Shown: positions 39,917-48,368 of the stretch, one piece after another
Position numbering within the stretch: the stretch's first letter is position 1
How the letters are laid out: each line of letters begins with the position of its first letter
DNA from: Rhizobiaceae bacterium
Lineage (GTDB): Bacteria > Pseudomonadota > Alphaproteobacteria > Rhizobiales > Rhizobiaceae
Length of the DNA: 64,000 nt
Reading direction: 5' to 3'
Assembly (NCBI GenBank): GCA_029212415.1
Contig: JARGOF010000020.1
Span: 1 to 64,000 of the forward strand
Program-made: the position numbers and the translations under genes
Notes under the pieces: model-generated
The model's input: only the letters and a program-made list of their open reading frames with translations
Database searches by the model: none
What the model was told of the DNA's origin: nothing

Positions 39917-40888
39917 ATGGCCTATTCGATTGTAGCAGAGCGCCCCGGCAGCAGTGATGTCATGCGCAGGCTGGACATTGCCATGCCTGTACCCAATCAG
40001 GGGGAGGTTCTGCTTCGCCACACGGCGATTGGTGTCAATTTCCTGGATACCTATTTTCGCACGGGGCTTTACCCCTGGTCCGTTGAGAAGAATCTGATAC
40101 TCGGGTCCGAGGCGGCCGGTGTCATCGAAGCCATCGGTCCGGGCGTCAGCGGTTTTTCGGTGGGTGAGCGGGTCGCCTACACCACGGCGAATGGCGCCTA
40201 TGCCACACATCGGGCCATTGCATCACACCACCTGGTTAAAATTCCCGATGGCGTGTCCGATCAGGTCGCGGCGGCCTCTGTTCTGAAGGGCTTGACGGCC
40301 CATTATCTGCTGCATGACAGCTTTGCCGTCAATGACAGCCATACAGTGCTGTTTCATGCGGCTGCCGGTGGTGTCGGGATGATCGTCGGGCAATGGCTGG
40401 CTGCCAAGGGGGTAAGGGCCATTGGTACGGCGGGAGGGGCTGAGAAATGCGCTTTGGCGCTGCAAAACGGCTTTGGTGACATGATCGATTACCGGTCGGA
40501 AAATTTTGTCGAACGGCTTCGTGAGCTTGTCCCGGGCGGTGTGGACGTCGTTTACGACTCGGTTGGCAAGGACACCTATCCAGGGTCTCTGCACTGCCTT
40601 AAGACGCACGGGAGCTTGGTCACGTTCGGTCAGGCCTCCGGTCCGGCTACGGATTTCAAACTCTCCGATCTTGCCGCAGGGTCTTTTCACGTGACGCGGC
40701 CGGTGTTGTTTCACTTCACCGCATTGCCGGGTTGGCTGCAGAAGGCCTCAACGGAGCTGTTTTCGCTGATTGCCGACGGCTCAATCAAAATCCACGTGAA
40801 CCAGACCTACGCCCTATCAGACGCTGCGCAGGCGCATGACGCATTGGAAAGCCGCAAGACAACCGGTTGCACTGTTCTGATACCGTGA
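39917..40888 (+). CDS. NADPH:quinone oxidoreductase, zeta-crystallin type
   Basis: 323-aa member of the medium-chain dehydrogenase/reductase family, quinone oxidoreductase (QOR) branch, reducing quinones with NADPH. It has no zinc-ligand pattern. Seen are the N-terminal GroES-like part (GVNFLDTYFRTGLYPW), the QOR mark LKGLTAHYLL near 125-135 and a nucleotide-binding AAAGGVGMIVGQWLAAKG. ATG 39917 follows CAGGGAGAAG. It stands alone after dnaE and converges with dinB. Confidence 0.9.
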   Translation: MAYSIVAERPGSSDVMRRLDIAMPVPNQGEVLLRHTAIGVNFLDTYFRTGLYPWSVEKNLILGSEAAGVIEAIGPGVSGFSVGERVAYTTANGAYATHRAIASHHLVKIPDGVSDQVAAASVLKGLTAHYLLHDSFAVNDSHTVLFHAAAGGVGMIVGQWLAAKGVRAIGTAGGAEKCALALQNGFGDMIDYRSENFVERLRELVPGGVDVVYDSVGKDTYPGSLHCLKTHGSLVTFGQASGPATDFKLSDLAAGSFHVTRPVLFHFTALPGWLQKASTELFSLIADGSIKIHVNQTYALSDAAQAHDALESRKTTGCTVLIP

Positions 40889-40907
40889 ACAGTCTCAAAA
40901 GACCCCG

Positions 40908-42242
40908 CTAGCGGGTTTTTGGCGTGTCCGGGTCGGAATCGCGTTGCGGTCGGGCACGTTTGTGTTTGCCAAATGTATAACCGGTTTCCACCGCGTCGCG
41001 TCCGAACCGGTCGCGAACCTTGTCGATGGCCTGTTCGGCAACAGCTCGTTTTGTTGCATCCGTGTCCACCAGATCCGGCGGATCGGCCAGTTCGGCTTTG
41101 GTAAGGTCCGAAACGCCGATGCCCAGCAGTCGGTATCTTGTCCCGTCCAGTTCTTTTTCCAGCAGCGACAGGCCGGTGCGGAATATGCGGTCGGCAAGAC
41201 AGGTCGGATCATCCAGTCGTTTGTTGCGCGTCTTGGATTTGAAATCGGCGCCCTTGAGTTTCAAGGCGATCGTGTGGCCGGCAGTCCCGCTTTTCTTCAG
41301 TCGGTGTGCCACTTTCTCCGACAGGGATCGCAGGACCGGCACCAGGGTTTCACGGTCCGAATGATCGCTGTTGAAGGTGGTTTCCGAGGAGATGCTCTTG
41401 GCGCTGTCGCGGATATGGACCTGACGGGTATCCTGACCGCGAGACAGGTGGAAAAGTCGCTGGCCGATGGAGCCGTAGCGGCGCATCAGTTTGCCCTCAT
41501 CCATGGTCTGCAACTGGCCAACGGTTCTGATGCCATCCTTCTCCAGGGTGGCAGCAAATGCCTTTCCAACGCCCCATATGGTCGTTACCGGCATGTCCTG
41601 CAGAAAGGTGATGGCTTCAGCCCGGCCAATGGCTGTAAAACCGCGCGGCTTTTCAAAGTCGGATGCGACCTTGGCGAGAAATTTGCAGTAGGACAGGCCG
41701 ACCGACAGGGTTATGCCGATTTCACTTTCCACCCGGTTTGCAAATGCTGCCAGTGTGCGGGCAGGGGGATTGCGATGCAAAGCCTGCGTCCCGGCAAGTT
41801 CGATGAAGGCCTCGTCGATGGAGATCGGTTGAACGAGAGGCGAAAGTTCCTCCATCATCAGCCGCAACTCACGCCCCGTTCGGCTGTATTTTTCCATATC
41901 CGGTTTGATGACCACGGCATGGGGGCAGGCCTCCAGTGCCTTGAACATCGGCATGGCCGAACGCACCCCATGGATCCGTGCCAGATAACAGGCCGTCGAT
42001 ACAACCCCGCGTTTGCCGCCTCCGATGATCACCGGCTTGTCGGCCAGTTCCGGATTGTCGCGCTTTTCCACCGTTGCGTAAAACGCGTCGCAATCCAGGT
42101 GGGCAACGGTCAATTCATAGAGCTCTTTGTGACGAAGGACCCGCGGACTGCCACAATGCGAACATCGCCGCTTTGCCTGAGGCTGATAGGTCAGACAGTC
42201 GCGGCAAAAACCATTGTCAGGATCCGGCGAGATTGAGGACAT
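40908..42242 (-). CDS. dinB: DNA polymerase IV (DinB) with N-terminal zinc knuckle
   Basis: Y-family translesion polymerase. The 444-aa protein starts with a four-cysteine knuckle, C13-x2-C16 and C27-x2-C30 ([19 protein letters not shown]), then the palm with D50 and D52 ([18 protein letters not shown]), SIDEAFIEL with the second catalytic acid pair, a helix-hairpin-helix ([18 protein letters not shown]) and the little finger (about 290-400). ATG 42242 was chosen because it puts about 11 residues before the knuckle, as in related proteins; ATG 42293 and TTG 42308 are in frame and would overlap the upstream gene. Confidence 0.93.
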   Translation of the reverse strand: MSSISPDPDNGFCRDCLTYQPQAKRRCSHCGSPRVLRHKELYELTVAHLDCDAFYATVEKRDNPELADKPVIIGGGKRGVVSTACYLARIHGVRSAMPMFKALEACPHAVVIKPDMEKYSRTGRELRLMMEELSPLVQPISIDEAFIELAGTQALHRNPPARTLAAFANRVESEIGITLSVGLSYCKFLAKVASDFEKPRGFTAIGRAEAITFLQDMPVTTIWGVGKAFAATLEKDGIRTVGQLQTMDEGKLMRRYGSIGQRLFHLSRGQDTRQVHIRDSAKSISSETTFNSDHSDRETLVPVLRSLSEKVAHRLKKSGTAGHTIALKLKGADFKSKTRNKRLDDPTCLADRIFRTGLSLLEKELDGTRYRLLGIGVSDLTKAELADPPDLVDTDATKRAVAEQAIDKVRDRFGRDAVETGYTFGKHKRARPQRDSDPDTPKTR

Positions 42243-42282
42243 TGCGGCACCGATGGGGAACAAAGATTGAACATCTTTGGTA

Positions 42283-42954
42283 TTACGCCGCATCGGGTGA
42301 CTGATCAAGCGTCACGTGAGACTTGATGATGCGTTCAATGTCGTGCCAATCCGAAGCCAGGGTCACATCGTCGCCGGGATGCGGTGCCATGGTGCGGAAA
42401 TGGTCGTTGCTCATGAAGTGGATGGCTTTCACCGTCGGCGCATGCTCGAGAACCGACAGGTGATTATAGGCCATGTCGTCGATAAAGACCAAAGGCTGCG
42501 TGCGTTCTGCATGGAGGTCCCTGATCAATGGTCCTTTGGCCTCCACAGTCGCAATCAACGGATAGGTCAGGCCGTGCCGGTCAAGCAAGGCGCGTCTGGC
42601 ATCGTAATGGCGCGGCGGCATGGCGGTCAGGAACAGGATATCGGCAAGTGCGGAGAGATTGCTGAGGATCTCCCCGACATCATGTGTCGGTGTTTGCCAA
42701 TCAAGCTGTGTGGCAAAAAAATCCTCCAGCATGGTGCTGACCCGATCGGCCGAGGCTTCCTGCTGATTTTCCAGAGACACGATATTGCCGGTCAACCGGA
42801 AGGAGCGTGGAAGCAGCTCATGTCCGTTGGCGCGCAGATATTTGCCAAAAGGGGTCAGAAATTCCAGCACCACTTCATCAACATCGCAGACGATCAGCGG
42901 CCGGTCGCTCAAAAGGATATCCAGATGCCCGACTGTGGTTGCTTCCTCGCTCAT
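42283..42954 (-). CDS. HAD-like hydrolase, unknown substrate
   Basis: 223-aa protein with HAD superfamily marks: the D24-x-D26 nucleophile motif in IVCDVDEVV, a TAMPP segment after a helical cap (motif II threonine), and a late FIDDMAYN acidic motif. These fit a small phosphatase acting in the cytoplasm; the substrate is unknown. Its ATG overlaps the stop of the DUF3572 gene by 4 bases, and its end lies next to dinB, so the three genes form one minus-strand unit. Confidence 0.78.
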   Translation of the reverse strand: MSEEATTVGHLDILLSDRPLIVCDVDEVVLEFLTPFGKYLRANGHELLPRSFRLTGNIVSLENQQEASADRVSTMLEDFFATQLDWQTPTHDVGEILSNLSALADILFLTAMPPRHYDARRALLDRHGLTYPLIATVEAKGPLIRDLHAERTQPLVFIDDMAYNHLSVLEHAPTVKAIHFMSNDHFRTMAPHPGDDVTLASDWHDIERIIKSHVTLDQSPDAA

Positions 42955-43223
42955 ATGCTTGTCTCAAAAGATGATCGGCCACCCAGTTCATGCCACAGGC
43001 TGACCACCTGTTCGGGTGCCACATTGCGCGCCTCGCAATAGGCCAGCAATGTCGGTTCGTGTTCCATCAGGAATCCCACCACTGCCGCCAGAAAGCCGGG
43101 TTCGCCTGCCGCCTCGCGCATATACTGCGGGTCGATGCCCGAAAGGGCCAGAAAACGCGACATCAGATCATCATTTTCAGTGATCCACGTCAAAATATCG
43201 ACACTTCGGGACTCAGAATCCAT
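42951..43223 (-). CDS. DUF3572 family protein
   Basis: 90-aa, mostly helical protein matching DUF3572 (ILTWITENDDLMSRFLALSGIDP, then AVVGFLMEHEPTLLAYCEA and PEQVVSLWHELGG). Function unknown; the family is largely alphaproteobacterial and often lies beside divK, as here, where divK starts 157 bases away on the opposite strand. ATG 43223 was preferred to a TTG at 43274. No clear ribosome site. Confidence 0.82.
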   Translation of the reverse strand: MDSESRSVDILTWITENDDLMSRFLALSGIDPQYMREAAGEPGFLAAVVGFLMEHEPTLLAYCEARNVAPEQVVSLWHELGGRSSFETSI

Positions 43224-43379
43224 ATAATTTTGGGATTTACTTCGATTTGCAGTCACAAATTTGCTTTTCTTCAACCAAATTGATCTAGTTTTTGATTCGG
43301 GATGGTTTGAGATTTTCTCTCAGCTGCAGCATAGAGCTTGCCGGGGAGAGAGCAAGATCGAAAACAGGTGGAGCCGTAA

Positions 43380-43751
43380 ATGCCGAAGAAGGTCATGATT
43401 GTCGAAGACAATGAGCTGAACATGAAGCTGTTCCGCGACCTCATAGAGGCATCCGGATATGAGACAGTTCAAACAAGAAACGGACTTGAAGCGCTGGATC
43501 TTGCCCGCAAGCACAAACCAGATCTCATCCTGATGGATATTCAATTGCCGGAGGTGTCGGGCCTTGAAGTTACCAAATGGCTCAAGGACGATACCGAGTT
43601 GCATACAATACCAATTATTGCGGTGACGGCTTTTGCAATGAAGGGCGATGAGGAACGGATAAGGCAGGGGGGCTGTGAAGCCTATATGTCGAAACCGATC
43701 TCCGTGCCCAAATTCATTGAGACCATCAAAAACTATTTGGGCGACAGTTGA
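43380..43751 (+). CDS. divK: Single-domain response regulator DivK
   Basis: 123-aa receiver-only protein that carries polarity and cell-cycle signals between the kinases DivJ/PleC and DivL-CckA in alphaproteobacteria. The phosphoacceptor is D53 ([13 protein letters not shown]), the acidic pocket is E9/D10 ([11 protein letters not shown]), with T in [13 protein letters not shown] and K in SKPISV. A GGTGGAG site precedes the ATG. It is followed after 17 bases by pleD, its usual partner. Confidence 0.95.
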   Translation: MPKKVMIVEDNELNMKLFRDLIEASGYETVQTRNGLEALDLARKHKPDLILMDIQLPEVSGLEVTKWLKDDTELHTIPIIAVTAFAMKGDEERIRQGGCEAYMSKPISVPKFIETIKNYLGDS

Positions 43752-43768
43752 TTTAAAGGAAACCTGAC

Positions 43769-45136
43769 ATGACGGCCCGTATACTTGTTGTCGACGACAT
43801 GCCGACGAATGTTAAATTTCTTGAGGCGCGTCTTCTGGCTGAATATTTTGAGGTTCTGACCGCCGATAACGGTTATGATGCGCTCAACATGTGCCGTGAC
43901 GGCCAGGTTGATCTGGTGCTTCTTGATATCATGATGCCGAAGATGGATGGTTTTGAAGTGTGCGAAAAGCTCAAAGCCGACAGGGCAACAATGCATATAC
44001 CGGTCGTTATGGTAACAGCGCTTGATCAGCCGGCTGACCGGGTCCGCGGATTGCGGGCAGGGGCCGATGATTTTCTTACCAAACCTGTCAACGATACGCA
44101 GTTGATGGCCCGGGTGAAAAGCCTGGCGCGACTGAAAACCTTGACGGATGAATTGCGGATTCGTGCGGAAACGGCGCAGGATATGGGTATTGACGATTTG
44201 CTCAATACATCCAATGCTCTGGTGGAAAAAGGCAAGGTTCTGCTCGTCGATGAACGCGCCAATTCGCGTGACCGGATCACCCAGATATTGCGCAAGAGCG
44301 CGGATTTGACGGTAATGTCCGATCCGCAGACGGCTTTGTTTGAGGCTGCCGAGAACGCCTATGAACTGATCATCATCAGTTCCAATTTCGCAAACCACGA
44401 TCCGCTCCGCCTGTGTTCGCAATTGCGTTCGCTGGACAGAACAAGGTTCGTGCCCCTGTTGCTGATCTGTGATCAGGGCGAGGAAAATATTGTCAATCGC
44501 GCCATGGAGCTGGGGGTCAATGATTATGTTATTCGCCCCATCGAACCCAATGAGTTCATTGCCCGGTGCAATACGCAGTTTCGCCGCAAGCGCTACAACG
44601 ACTATCTGCGCTCCAGTGTACAGCAAACGATCATGCTGGCTGTGACAGATCCGCTGACTGGCTTGTATAATCGTCGCTACCTCGATTCCCATATGCAATT
44701 GCTGATCGAACGCTCGGTCACCAGGTCCCGCCCTTTGTCTGTGCTGGCCATCGACCTTGACCGTTTCAAGCTGGTCAATGATGCCTACGGACACGACGCG
44801 GGTGATCGGGTTTTGCGGGAGTTTTCACAAAGGATGCGTCTTGCCATTCGGGGTATTGATCTTGCGTGCCGCCACGGCGGTGAGGAGTTCATTATCGTTT
44901 TGCCCGACACGGATGGTGAGACTGCGGAATCGATTGCTGAGCGACTGCGTTGTGGGATTGCCGAGACGCCGTTTGAAATAGACGACAACGGCAATTCAAT
45001 CGGTGTGACTGCCTCTATCGGTATTGCAACGCTTGCTGCTGATGAGTCTACCGCTGGCCTGTTGAAGCGAGCAGATACTGCGCTCTATGAAGCGAAGGCG
45101 CAGGGACGAAACCGCGTCGTGGCCATGGCTGCCTGA
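43769..45136 (+). CDS. pleD: Response regulator / diguanylate cyclase PleD
   Basis: 455-aa protein that makes cyclic di-GMP when phosphorylated and controls pole development. The first receiver (1-120) has D53 (LLDIMMPKMDG). The second receiver (about 150-275) is degenerate, with IIISSNFANHD where the phospho-aspartate should be, as known for PleD. The GGDEF domain (about 290-455) has GGEEF at 370-374 and an RxxD inhibitory site, R361 to D364, five residues before it. It is probably co-transcribed with divK. Confidence 0.95.
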   Translation: MTARILVVDDMPTNVKFLEARLLAEYFEVLTADNGYDALNMCRDGQVDLVLLDIMMPKMDGFEVCEKLKADRATMHIPVVMVTALDQPADRVRGLRAGADDFLTKPVNDTQLMARVKSLARLKTLTDELRIRAETAQDMGIDDLLNTSNALVEKGKVLLVDERANSRDRITQILRKSADLTVMSDPQTALFEAAENAYELIIISSNFANHDPLRLCSQLRSLDRTRFVPLLLICDQGEENIVNRAMELGVNDYVIRPIEPNEFIARCNTQFRRKRYNDYLRSSVQQTIMLAVTDPLTGLYNRRYLDSHMQLLIERSVTRSRPLSVLAIDLDRFKLVNDAYGHDAGDRVLREFSQRMRLAIRGIDLACRHGGEEFIIVLPDTDGETAESIAERLRCGIAETPFEIDDNGNSIGVTASIGIATLAADESTAGLLKRADTALYEAKAQGRNRVVAMAA

Positions 45137-45514
45137 AGCGTTCCCATTTTTGGATTTGATCCACGTCTGACCCCCAAGTTTCGGTAGCCTGTCGTAAGGT
45201 TGCCGTGCTTGAAAACAGAGCGCATTTCAAATGGTGCCTCTATTTGACGGCAATGGGCCGCAAAACTGCCGCCGTTTACCATTCCGGCAGTTGGTTGTGA
45301 CAATCAGTTAAGAAATCGTTGATTTTTTTTCACCAATAAGCAAATGTTGTGGACAGAGAGACGTGCAGAACAAATGCGTTTGCGCGACAATCTTCTGATC
45401 CAAATACCCCATGTTGCTCAGGTCCGCCGCATCTCCTGGGTCGTGGGGTCGGCTGGTCGGCGTCGGGAAAGCGGGCTCCTCGTACCGTATCCCGTGCCGG
45501 CCAGCCCCCAAACG

Positions 45515-45547
45515 AAAAAAGCCACTTCGAACCGAAGTGGCTTTTTT
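45515..45547. terminator. Bidirectional terminator between pleD and rpmG
   Basis: Perfect 15-bp stem AAAAAAGCCACTTCG/CGAAGTGGCTTTTTT with a 3-base AAC loop. Its A-run on one side and T-run on the other let it stop transcripts from both convergent genes. The DNA between pleD and this site (45137-45514) holds no convincing gene but has a strong stem at 45450-45460 with 45497-45507. Confidence 0.88.
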
Positions 45548-45567
45548 ATTTCCAGTCAACCAATCAA

Positions 45568-45735
45568 TTACTTGATTTTGGCTTCCTTGAATTCAACATG
45601 CTTTTTGGCAATCGGGTCGTATTTTGTCTTGACCATTTTTTCGGTCATGGTGCGGCTGTTCTTTTTGGTTACATAGAAGAAACCGGTGTCCGCAGTCGAC
45701 TGCAGTTTGATCTTGATTGTGGTGGCTTTAGCCAT
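45568..45735 (-). CDS. rpmG: 50S ribosomal protein L33
   Basis: 55-aa ribosomal protein of the large subunit. The sequence [20 protein letters not shown]...[11 protein letters not shown] is typical, with the zinc-free (C-minus) form, as no CxxC pairs are present. ATG 45735 gives the standard length. It ends about 20 bases before the bidirectional terminator. Confidence 0.97.
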   Translation of the reverse strand: MAKATTIKIKLQSTADTGFFYVTKKNSRTMTEKMVKTKYDPIAKKHVEFKEAKIK

Positions 45736-45941
45736 AATTGTACCTGCCTTGCAAAAACGAAGCCGTGGACAGCATGAAAGCACCCACGGCGGAATTCTGG
45801 CCGGAAGTTACAAATCGACACGAAAAAGTCAAGCCCTCGCGCGCAACTGTTTTCAACTGAAGTGATTGTTTCGCACAATCCATTGGATTTAGCTGTTGCT
45901 TGCTGGAAAAATGGCGGGTGAAAATGGTTCATGCATATGCG

Positions 45942-47132
45942 CTAGCGCGCCGGTCTATAGATGAAGCGCCAAATCGACACCGCCACGTAGAAGACAAAAA
46001 ACACGGAGAGGGCCAGAGGAAAACCGTTGGCGCCCACAACGTCCATGGCAGCACCGATTGTCTGCGGACCAACAAGCATGCCCAAGGCATAGCAGAACAC
46101 GAAGGCAGCGTTGGCGGATGCCAGGTCTGCATCGCGCAGCCGTGATCCCAGATGCGCCAGCCCCACCGTGTAGAGGCCAGCCACAACGGCGCCCCAGACG
46201 AAGAGGACGGCTGCCAGCAACCACCAGGTTGCGGAGACCAGTGGCATAAGTGCGCAGCCGACAAGACCGATGATGGCACACAGAAACAACAGGGTGCGCC
46301 GATCGCTCACGCGATCGGAGACAAGGCCAATGGGGATCTGCAGAAGCATGTTTCCAAGGCCAATCATGGTCAGCAGCAAAGCCCCGTCCGCTTCGCCATA
46401 TCCAAGGCGAATCGCGAAGATCGGAAACATTGCGAAGCCACCCGATTCGACGGCCCCGAACACGAAGACAGCCGCCGTGGCTGTGGGCACCAGAAACAGG
46501 AATTTGGCAAAGCTCCGGCTGGGTGCTTTCGAGATCATCGGGCTTTGTCCGCGCGCCAGAAAAATCGGAACGGCTGAGACGATGATGATGAGCGCGCCCA
46601 CCAGAAACGGCAAAATACCGCTGCTGCCCATGATCGAGAACAGCCACGGACCGACAGCAAACCCCAAGGAGAGGATGGTTGCATAGATGCCCAGAATGAA
46701 ACCGCGTCTGGCCGGTGGCGCAGCCGCATTGATCCAGAACTCGGACAGAATGAAAAGCAGGGTTATGGCGCCATGAAAGGTGATTCTGAGCAGGAACCAG
46801 GCCCAATATTGCGACGTCGCATGGAAGGCCAGCATCGATACGGCTGCGATCATGGTTGCGACCAACATGACATCGGCGACACCATAGCGTTGGGCTATGC
46901 GGGTGCAAAACGGCGCAATGGCCAGTGAGGCAACGCCGGCCATCGCAGAATTGAGGCCAACCATCGTCGCGGATGCCCCGTTGTTCGATAACACGATGCT
47001 CAACAATGGAAGGCCAAGTCCCAGCGCAATGCCGACTGCGGTAATGGCGGCAATGGCGGCAGACAGCGGAAGCCACTTGATCGTGTCGTCTTCCGGCTGT
47101 TGCGTGTCGCTGGATTGAACGTCCGTGTTCAT
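45942..47132 (-). CDS. MFS transporter
   Basis: 396-aa major facilitator with about 12 helices. After a charged N-terminus (MNTDVQSSDTQQPEDD) the first helix begins at about residue 19. The segments SEFWINAAAPPARRGFILGIYA and LLQIPIGLVSDRVSDRRTLL resemble the YcaD-like branch of putative drug or metabolite exporters. Substrate unknown. ATG 47132 was chosen over an upstream start at 47246, which would overlap the NUDIX gene by over 100 bases. Confidence 0.85.
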   Translation of the reverse strand: MNTDVQSSDTQQPEDDTIKWLPLSAAIAAITAVGIALGLGLPLLSIVLSNNGASATMVGLNSAMAGVASLAIAPFCTRIAQRYGVADVMLVATMIAAVSMLAFHATSQYWAWFLLRITFHGAITLLFILSEFWINAAAPPARRGFILGIYATILSLGFAVGPWLFSIMGSSGILPFLVGALIIIVSAVPIFLARGQSPMISKAPSRSFAKFLFLVPTATAAVFVFGAVESGGFAMFPIFAIRLGYGEADGALLLTMIGLGNMLLQIPIGLVSDRVSDRRTLLFLCAIIGLVGCALMPLVSATWWLLAAVLFVWGAVVAGLYTVGLAHLGSRLRDADLASANAAFVFCYALGMLVGPQTIGAAMDVVGANGFPLALSVFFVFYVAVSIWRFIYRPAR

Positions 47133-47139
47133 GGCGCCA

Positions 47140-47892
47140 TTACAGCATTTCGCGGGTAAAACGCCCGTAGCGGGCCTGATAGAACGGGACTGGCTGACCG
47201 GGGGCAAGGGAGGGGTCGTTGTCCAGTTGGTGTTTGAGATCTGCAATGATAACCCGCGTTATGCGCGGCATCTCGACCTTATCCACCTCAGACAGGCCAA
47301 CCCAAAGCAGATCGAGAAGTTCATTGCTTGATTCAGCTTCTGCCTGACCGATTTCATCACGGAAACAGGCGAAAAACCGTGTATCAAACCGGCGTTTTTG
47401 ACGCGGCGGCGTAATGGCCCGCGCGACATAGCGCAGCGGTGACAATCGGGGGGCGAGCTCACGTGCGGCAAAAGCTTTCCAGCTTTGTTGCTGGCAGGTC
47501 TGGCCCTTGCCGGCAATGAACAGGCCGACTTCTTCGTGCGTCTCGCGAACTGCGGCGATGGCCAGCGCCTGCGCGCGGAACGCGCTGGCGGGATTTGCCA
47601 TTTTGATCTGCAGTTTTTTCTCGACCAGCGGGTGAAGCCTGTCGGCCACCGGAACGCGGCCGTCGTCGCGATCGCGTCTGCCACCGGGAAACACATAGGT
47701 TTCCGGCATGAAGGCGTGCGCCTTGTGGCGTTTGCCCATGAGCAATGCAGGCTCACGACCGGATCGGTCTATGAGGATCAGAGTCGACGCGTCTTTGGGG
47801 CGCAGCAAGGGGTAATCGCCGCTGCGCATCTGGGCTTCCGCATCAAGTTCTTTCGGGGGGTGTCCGCTGTCGGTGTTGCCGCTGTCATCCAT
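47140..47892 (-). CDS. NUDIX hydrolase
   Basis: 250-aa protein with a NUDIX domain. The box is split by an insertion: FPGGRRDRDDG (about 68-78) comes first, and the helix AAVRETHEEVGLF (REx2EExG) follows more than 40 residues later, as in the NUDT19/CoA-diphosphatase-like branch. The substrate is unproven. The start is uncertain: ATG 47892 is used, but the nearest GGAGG lies 14 bases upstream. MFS and DUF983 genes flank it closely on the same strand. Confidence 0.85.
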   Translation of the reverse strand: MDDSGNTDSGHPPKELDAEAQMRSGDYPLLRPKDASTLILIDRSGREPALLMGKRHKAHAFMPETYVFPGGRRDRDDGRVPVADRLHPLVEKKLQIKMANPASAFRAQALAIAAVRETHEEVGLFIAGKGQTCQQQSWKAFAARELAPRLSPLRYVARAITPPRQKRRFDTRFFACFRDEIGQAEAESSNELLDLLWVGLSEVDKVEMPRITRVIIADLKHQLDNDPSLAPGQPVPFYQARYGRFTREML

Positions 47893-47926
47893 TCGAATTA
47901 TTGTTGCCTCCAAACAGCGTCAGTCT

Positions 47927-48367
47927 TTATTCCGGGTGAAAGATTTCGACGGCGTCGTCTTCCTCACCACTGAACCCATGCATGTAATTGGCCCATTGCA
48001 GGCCAATGACAGCACCCTTGATCGGTTGCATCAGCAAGATTGCCATTGCCACCGTGACAGGTGCCCATAGGGACAGGTGCTGCCAGCTGTTCCAATCAAC
48101 CATACGCTCGGCGATCAGATAGCCACCAACCACAATATGCCCAACGATGAAAATGACAAGGTAGGGCGGCAGGTCATCGGCCCGGTGGTGGTGCATTTCC
48201 TCACCACAGTTGGCGCATTTGTCTACGGGTTTCATGAAGGCGCCAAACAGCCGTCCGCTGTCACAATGCGGACAGCGACCCAGAAGGCCGCTTTTGATCG
48301 CCTGCCAGACATTGCGTGCTGGACGTTGTTGTATCGCCGGGCTGGAGAATGCACCATTCGTCGCCAT
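47927..48367 (-). CDS. DUF983 family membrane protein
   Basis: 146-aa protein with an N-terminal four-cysteine zinc ribbon (GRCPHCDSGRLF and DKCANCGEEM) and two membrane helices (about 68-90 and 99-120), the arrangement of DUF983. Function unknown. It begins one base after the rnr stop, so it is probably translated from the same mRNA. Confidence 0.88.
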   Translation of the reverse strand: MATNGAFSSPAIQQRPARNVWQAIKSGLLGRCPHCDSGRLFGAFMKPVDKCANCGEEMHHHRADDLPPYLVIFIVGHIVVGGYLIAERMVDWNSWQHLSLWAPVTVAMAILLMQPIKGAVIGLQWANYMHGFSGEEDDAVEIFHPE

Positions 48368-48368
48368 T

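Noticed and set aside
40944-42236. Plus-strand frame of 430 codons opposite dinB
   Set aside because: DinB on the minus strand has all catalytic motifs; the opposite frame has low-complexity composition and no ribosome site.
45349-45777. 142-codon plus-strand frame through the pleD-rpmG gap
   Set aside because: It runs through the terminator hairpin and antisense to rpmG, so coding is implausible.
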